This document shows positions 60,262-64,000 of a stretch of 64,000 nt of DNA, piece after piece. Positions within the stretch are counted from its first letter, which is position 1. Every line of letters begins with the position of its first letter. The notes under the pieces were generated by a model. The model made no database searches, was not told the origin of the DNA, and saw nothing but the letters and a program-made list of their open reading frames with translations. The translations under genes were made by a program, and so were the position numbers. The DNA is taken from the NCBI GenBank assembly GCA_937975765.1, contig CALJUR010000109.1, positions 1 through 64,000 on the forward strand, read 5' to 3'. The stretch is from an uncultured Myxococcales bacterium. GTDB lineage: Bacteria > Myxococcota_A > UBA9042 > DTJE01.

Positions 60262-62232
60262 GTGCGACGCATCTCGCGGTTTCTCCCGTTCCCGCTGGCA
60301 CTGCTGATGGCGGCGTGCGGCAGCGAAGCCCCCCTGTCCACCGAACTGACGCCCTGGATGCAGGACGCCCCGGGCGGGACGGACGCGGAGGGCGACCCCC
60401 TGGATGCGATGCCCGGCGATGCCGATCTCCCGCACGACCCCGCCCCCGCGGACGCGGAAGTTGTCGTTCCCCCGGACGGAGGCTGCTCGTCGTCCGACGG
60501 GTGCCCGCTGGGCTCCGTGTGCATCGACACCGCCTGCGTCCCGGGCTGCGTGATGGACCGGGACTGCCCCGACGGGATGCACTGCATCCCCGAATCGCTG
60601 CCCCACGGCTTCTGCACCGAGTGCACGGAGGACGGCCATTGCGGCGACGGGCGCTGCGTGGACGGGCAGTGCCGGGCCCGCTGCACGGTCGACGACGACT
60701 GCGCCGACGTTCCCGATGCCCCCTACTGCGAGCCGCTGGACAGCGTGTGCGTCGGGTGCCGGATCGACGACGACTGCGGACTGGGCAACGTCTGCCTGGG
60801 CCGGCAATGCCTTGCGGGATGCACCAGCGACGCCAACTGCCCGAAGCCGCTGCGCTGCAACCGGGTCGCCGTCGAGGTCGGGACCTGCGTGGAGTGCGCG
60901 GGGGACGCACAGTGCAGCGGCGGCCGGGTCTGCCGCGGCCAGCGGTGCGTCTTCGACTGTGCGGCCATCGAGTGCCCGTTCGACCGTCCGCGGTGCGTGC
61001 CGGCCACCGGCGCCTGCGTGGAGTGCGAGGAGACCGCCCAGTGCGACGCGGGGCGGATCTGCCTGTCCGGCACGTGCGTCCCGGGCTGCCTGGTCGAGGG
61101 GGACTGCGGGGCCGGGATGCACTGCACCGGCGGCTCGACGGGAGGCTCGCCGGGCCAGTGTGTCGCCTGCACGACGGAATCCCATTGCACCGGCGGGGCC
61201 CGCTGCGTCGGAAACGTCTGCGTCCTCCAGACGTGCGCGACAGACGGGGACTGCGGGGCCGGCCGCTACTGCCACCCGGTGCTGAAGGATTGCCACGACC
61301 TGCCGGCGGACGCCTGCGCGACGGACAAGGACTGCGGCCTGATTCCCGGCACCCAGATCGGCCGCAACTGCGACCCGCTGACGCGCACCTGCATCGCCGA
61401 GTGCCTGCCCCTGAAGACCTGCGCGGTCGCGACGCGGTTCTGCATCGACGGGTCGTGCTACGGCTGCCGCGCCAACGCCGACTGCCCCGGCACCCGCTGC
61501 GACCCGTTCGACCGCGAGTGCGACCGGTGCGCTTCCGACGCCGACTGCACCGTGGCCGGATGGCACTGCAATACCGCGACCGGCGCCTGCATGCAGTGCG
61601 TGTTCGACGCGGACTGCGGCACCGGCCGCCGCTGCCACCCCGACAAACACACCTGCGTCGAGTGCCGGATCGACGCCGACTGCAAGGTCGCGACCCTGCC
61701 GGTCTGCGGCAAGGACAACCGCTGCATCGCGGCCTGCCAGGACGAGTGCGCGGCCGGCAACGGGGCCTGCGCCGCGATGGGCGGCGGGATGATGGGAATC
61801 CGCCCGTGCGGCGACGTGGACAACGACCCGTGCCTGGACCTGGGCCCCGTCGTCGCGTGCCCGGCAGGCCAGGCCTGCGTGACGGGCCCGGACGGCAGCG
61901 GTGCATGCGGCTGCGCGGGGGTCTGCACCGCGGGCGACTCGCGCTGCAGTGCCGACGCCGCGTCGATCGAGGAGTGCGTGCTGGACGCCGTCACCGGGTG
62001 CACCTTGTGGAAGGCCACCGCCTGCGGCAAGGGCGCGGCGTGCACCGGGGGCGCGTGTGCCTGCACCGGCGAATGCACCTACAGCAGCCGGAAGTGCGAT
62101 CCCGACAAGAGTTGGATCACCCTGTACTGCGGGCGGGAGGGCGGCGCGTGCAACCACTGGATCGAGGTGGACTGCCCGTTCCCCGGGTACTGCGTCGAGG
62201 GCGAGTGCCGCGGCAGCAACGGCGGCAACTGA
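60262..62232 (+). CDS. Cys-rich repeat lipoprotein
   Basis: 656 residues; signal and lipobox LLMAAC (Cys19), then an Asp/Pro/Ala linker to about residue 73. The rest is about fourteen Cys-rich units of roughly 25-40 residues with pattern C-x2-D-x2-C-x5-C-x4-5-C (for example CRIDDDCGLGNVCLGRQC), the kind of disulfide knots common in myxobacterial surface proteins. No enzyme motif. Start GTG 60262 with GGAGGCGACC; the open frame continues upstream across the SGNH gene but is not coding there. Function unknown, perhaps adhesion or scaffold. Confidence 0.85.
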   Translation: MRRISRFLPFPLALLMAACGSEAPLSTELTPWMQDAPGGTDAEGDPLDAMPGDADLPHDPAPADAEVVVPPDGGCSSSDGCPLGSVCIDTACVPGCVMDRDCPDGMHCIPESLPHGFCTECTEDGHCGDGRCVDGQCRARCTVDDDCADVPDAPYCEPLDSVCVGCRIDDDCGLGNVCLGRQCLAGCTSDANCPKPLRCNRVAVEVGTCVECAGDAQCSGGRVCRGQRCVFDCAAIECPFDRPRCVPATGACVECEETAQCDAGRICLSGTCVPGCLVEGDCGAGMHCTGGSTGGSPGQCVACTTESHCTGGARCVGNVCVLQTCATDGDCGAGRYCHPVLKDCHDLPADACATDKDCGLIPGTQIGRNCDPLTRTCIAECLPLKTCAVATRFCIDGSCYGCRANADCPGTRCDPFDRECDRCASDADCTVAGWHCNTATGACMQCVFDADCGTGRRCHPDKHTCVECRIDADCKVATLPVCGKDNRCIAACQDECAAGNGACAAMGGGMMGIRPCGDVDNDPCLDLGPVVACPAGQACVTGPDGSGACGCAGVCTAGDSRCSADAASIEECVLDAVTGCTLWKATACGKGAACTGGACACTGECTYSSRKCDPDKSWITLYCGREGGACNHWIEVDCPFPGYCVEGECRGSNGGN

Positions 62233-62237
62233 ACCGG

Positions 62238-62306
62238 AGGGCGGGGCCCCCATGCCCCGCCGCCCTGCGTCTGTTCGTCCCGGCGGGGGACGGGGCCCCC
62301 GCCCCG
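62238..62306. repeat. two GC palindromes downstream of Cys-rich lipoprotein gene
   Basis: Copy one (62238-62266) AGGGCGGGGCCCCCATGCCC then CGCCGCCCT, 5 bp after the stop; copy two (62281-62306) CGGCGGGGGACGGGGCCCCC then GCCCCG. Same family as at 6531, 38057, 45264, 45494 and 50241. Confidence 0.7.
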
Positions 62307-62348
62307 CACGAGGCCTTCAATACACGCCTGGAATTCCAGTCAGTTACG

Positions 62349-62393
62349 CCTCCAATAATGGTGACTGTCCCTGAATTTGCCTGAATTTGGAGG
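62349..62393 (-). repeat. AGGGACAG-type palindrome abutting a stop codon
   Basis: Terminal CCTCCAA/TTGGAGG inverted repeat enclosing, on the minus strand, AGGGACAGTCACCATTATTG. It adjoins the TGA (62394-62396) of the following minus-strand gene. It resembles the 28247 and 47962 elements (AGGGACAG and CCTCCAA cores) but is shorter. Confidence 0.55.
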
Positions 62394-64000
62394 TCAGCGG
62401 GACAGGACGGCCCGGGCGGTCCCGTCGGCGCCGATCGTCGCTTCCACGGCGGGCAGCATCGCCCCGGCATCCGCGTCGTACGCCTGCAGGCGCACGACCT
62501 CGCCGGGCTTCCCCGCCAGTTCCACCCGGATCGCGTCCGCGTCGGGCCGCACCGCCGTGAACCGCCGGTCCGCCACCGTCACGTACTTGCCGGTCTCGCC
62601 GATCAGCGCCAGCCCGTTGTCGAACACCGGCGCCAGCACCTGGTACGAGAAGCCGTACAGGTGCTGGATCGGGGCCAGGTCGAATGTCCCGGCCACCACG
62701 CGGGCCGCGCCGGACCGCCAGTCGTACGCCACGCGACGCCCTTCGATCCCCAGGTCCGCGGCCAGGTCCACTCGCCAGTCGTCCACCGCCTCCGGAAACA
62801 CGAAGGTCTGCTCGACCGGCATCCCCGGATCCGTGGACACCAGTGCCCACAGCCGGTCCTCGTCGGTCCGCTCCTCGTGCTCGGACGCGATCAGGTACGC
62901 GGCCAGGTAGTCCCAGCGCCCCACCCCCGGCCGGTCGGAGAACGTCGCGGTGGTCCAGGGCCGCCGGTGCGGCAGGAACATGCGGTCCACCGGGAAGGCC
63001 GGCCGGTCGGGCTTCAGCACCAGGCCGTCCGCCCGGCACGTCGGCAGCACGATGTCCGGCCTCACCCGCCCCAGGCCGTCGCTGACGCCGACGATGCCGC
63101 CCGACAGGTTCGCCACCAGCGCCTCGGCCTGCCCGGCCTTCTCGGCCGACTGGAAGTTGTCCTTGAACGGCCAGACCCCCAGCGCCCACGCCACCATGCC
63201 GGTGGTCGTGAACTGTGGCCAGTAGGCCTCCTTGGCCAAGTCCGTCGCGTAGTCGACCGAGGCGCGGAAGGTCGTGACGTTCGGGTGGTCCAGCGCGGAC
63301 AGCAACTGCGCTCCCTCGGCCATGCACATCTGCACGGTCAGGCCCACGGCCCGCGCCGCGTCCGCGATGTTGGCGACGAACTGCTGGCCGCGGTCGGGCT
63401 GGGCCCGCAGCCACGGGACGCGCCACCACTGCCGGCTGAACCAGTCCTGCTCGTAGGTCTCGATGCCCCAGGCCTTCGCGTTCGCCATCAGTTCGGCGAA
63501 GAACTCCGGCGCAACCGGGAAGGCCAGCCCGTCGCCGTCCACGAACGGGTACCGGTCGCGGTAGGGCGTGTCCGACGCGTACCAGCGGTTGTGCGCCACC
63601 AGCGGCAGGCCCAGGTCCGCCACGAAGGCCGGCAACCCGCGCGGGAAGACCTCCGGAATGGGCTCCCAGGTGATCGTCCCGCCGTTCTCGCCGGGCAGCG
63701 TCCCCGGCCGCTTCGGATACCACCAGGAATCGATCTGCATGTGCCCGTAGGGAACGCCCAGCCCGTCCGCCTCGGCCTTCACCGCCAGCAGGGTCTGTTC
63801 GAACGTCATCCCCTCCTCGGTGCGGTAGTAGTACCAGGCGCCGTTGTCCGTCCAGTAGCCCGGCGTCGACAAGCCGGCGTCCGCGTACCGGTCGGCCCGC
63901 GCGCGCCCCCGGTCCTCCAGCAGCCGGTCGCCCCAGGCGGTCAGCGTGGCGCCGATCCCGTGTCCCTCCACGACCAGGTACCGCTGCACGAACCCCGCCG
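62394..64000 (-). CDS. (beta/alpha)8-barrel glycosidase-like protein (5' end beyond window)
   Basis: At least 535 residues. The frame is open to the window edge; a GTG at 63989 is the first possible start inside the window, but codons before it remain open, so the gene is probably truncated. Motifs: PGYWTDNGAWYYY, PYGHMQIDSWWYPK, LVAHNRWYA, IETYEQDWFSRQW, TVQMCMAEG and a beta-rich C-terminus. The WTDNG / QIDSWW / EQDW pattern of acidic residues at strand ends is consistent with a GH36/GH31-like clan barrel, but the family is not securely recognised and no catalytic pair is assigned. Confidence 0.65.
   Translation of the reverse strand, partial: AGFVQRYLVVEGHGIGATLTAWGDRLLEDRGRARADRYADAGLSTPGYWTDNGAWYYYRTEEGMTFEQTLLAVKAEADGLGVPYGHMQIDSWWYPKRPGTLPGENGGTITWEPIPEVFPRGLPAFVADLGLPLVAHNRWYASDTPYRDRYPFVDGDGLAFPVAPEFFAELMANAKAWGIETYEQDWFSRQWWRVPWLRAQPDRGQQFVANIADAARAVGLTVQMCMAEGAQLLSALDHPNVTTFRASVDYATDLAKEAYWPQFTTTGMVAWALGVWPFKDNFQSAEKAGQAEALVANLSGGIVGVSDGLGRVRPDIVLPTCRADGLVLKPDRPAFPVDRMFLPHRRPWTTATFSDRPGVGRWDYLAAYLIASEHEERTDEDRLWALVSTDPGMPVEQTFVFPEAVDDWRVDLAADLGIEGRRVAYDWRSGAARVVAGTFDLAPIQHLYGFSYQVLAPVFDNGLALIGETGKYVTVADRRFTAVRPDADAIRVELAGKPGEVVRLQAYDADAGAMLPAVEATIGADGTARAVLSR

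Overview
The window is about 70% G+C and almost fully coding on both strands. It looks like a chromosomal segment from an uncultured, probably anaerobic Myxococcota-type (former Deltaproteobacteria) bacterium. Evidence for this: six lipoproteins share a long Asp/Pro/Ala/Thr-rich linker after the lipobox cysteine, several secreted proteins carry myxobacterial-style Cys-rich repeats, and one secreted protein ends in a MYXO-CTERM-like tail (Cys, Ala-rich membrane helix, Arg cluster; gene at 56310-58370). The taxonomic call is inference; no rRNA or tRNA gene was seen.

Layout. 1-7.9 kb: a cysteine-repeat/Kazal secreted protein cut by the left edge, a PHP-domain lipoprotein, a GH35-like glycosidase, a cytidylate-kinase-like protein and a FadL-type outer-membrane protein. 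7.9-16.2 kb: a complete V/A-type ATPase operon on the minus strand, transcribed K-F-E-A-B-D-G/H-C-I. 16.4-24 kb: a GH32 fructanase lipoprotein, a 1249-residue TIG/metallopeptidase lipoprotein and a metallophosphoesterase lipoprotein. 24-33 kb: an REC-GAF-GAF-HD-GYP regulator, carbamate kinase, an RlmK-type methyltransferase, formate-tetrahydrofolate ligase, and a probable RRM protein / sigma-70 / unknown-protein operon with a long leader.

33.4-51.5 kb is the metabolic centre. A plus-strand operon encodes an HdrD-like (HdrC-HdrB fused) protein, HdrA, MvhD, MvhG, MvhA and the hydrogenase endopeptidase. It runs directly into three histidine kinase-type proteins and a stand-alone receiver. The full hypABCDEF maturation set lies convergently on the minus strand. 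Together these can make a group 3c-type [NiFe] hydrogenase / flavin-bifurcating Hdr complex coupling H2 to ferredoxin and an unidentified disulfide-type acceptor. Formate-tetrahydrofolate ligase (C1 metabolism), carbamate kinase (substrate-level ATP) and the V/A-ATPase fit a fermentative or acetogen-like energy metabolism.

51.6-64 kb: a caspase-like protease overlapping a secreted DUF4384-like protein, a DUF3160 lipoprotein, the MYXO-CTERM-like protein overlapping an SGNH hydrolase, a Cys-rich lipoprotein, and a TIM-barrel glycosidase-like gene cut by the right edge.

The most unusual non-coding feature is two families of extragenic palindromes placed at gene ends, often so that the repeat itself supplies the TAG stop codon. 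One family has the consensus TAGGGCGGGGGCCCCGTCC-CCCGCC; the other is an AGGGACAGCCTCCAATTTT-bounded MITE-like element. Several minus- and plus-strand promoters share a TTGACA-type -35 box, usually 17 bp from a weak -10.
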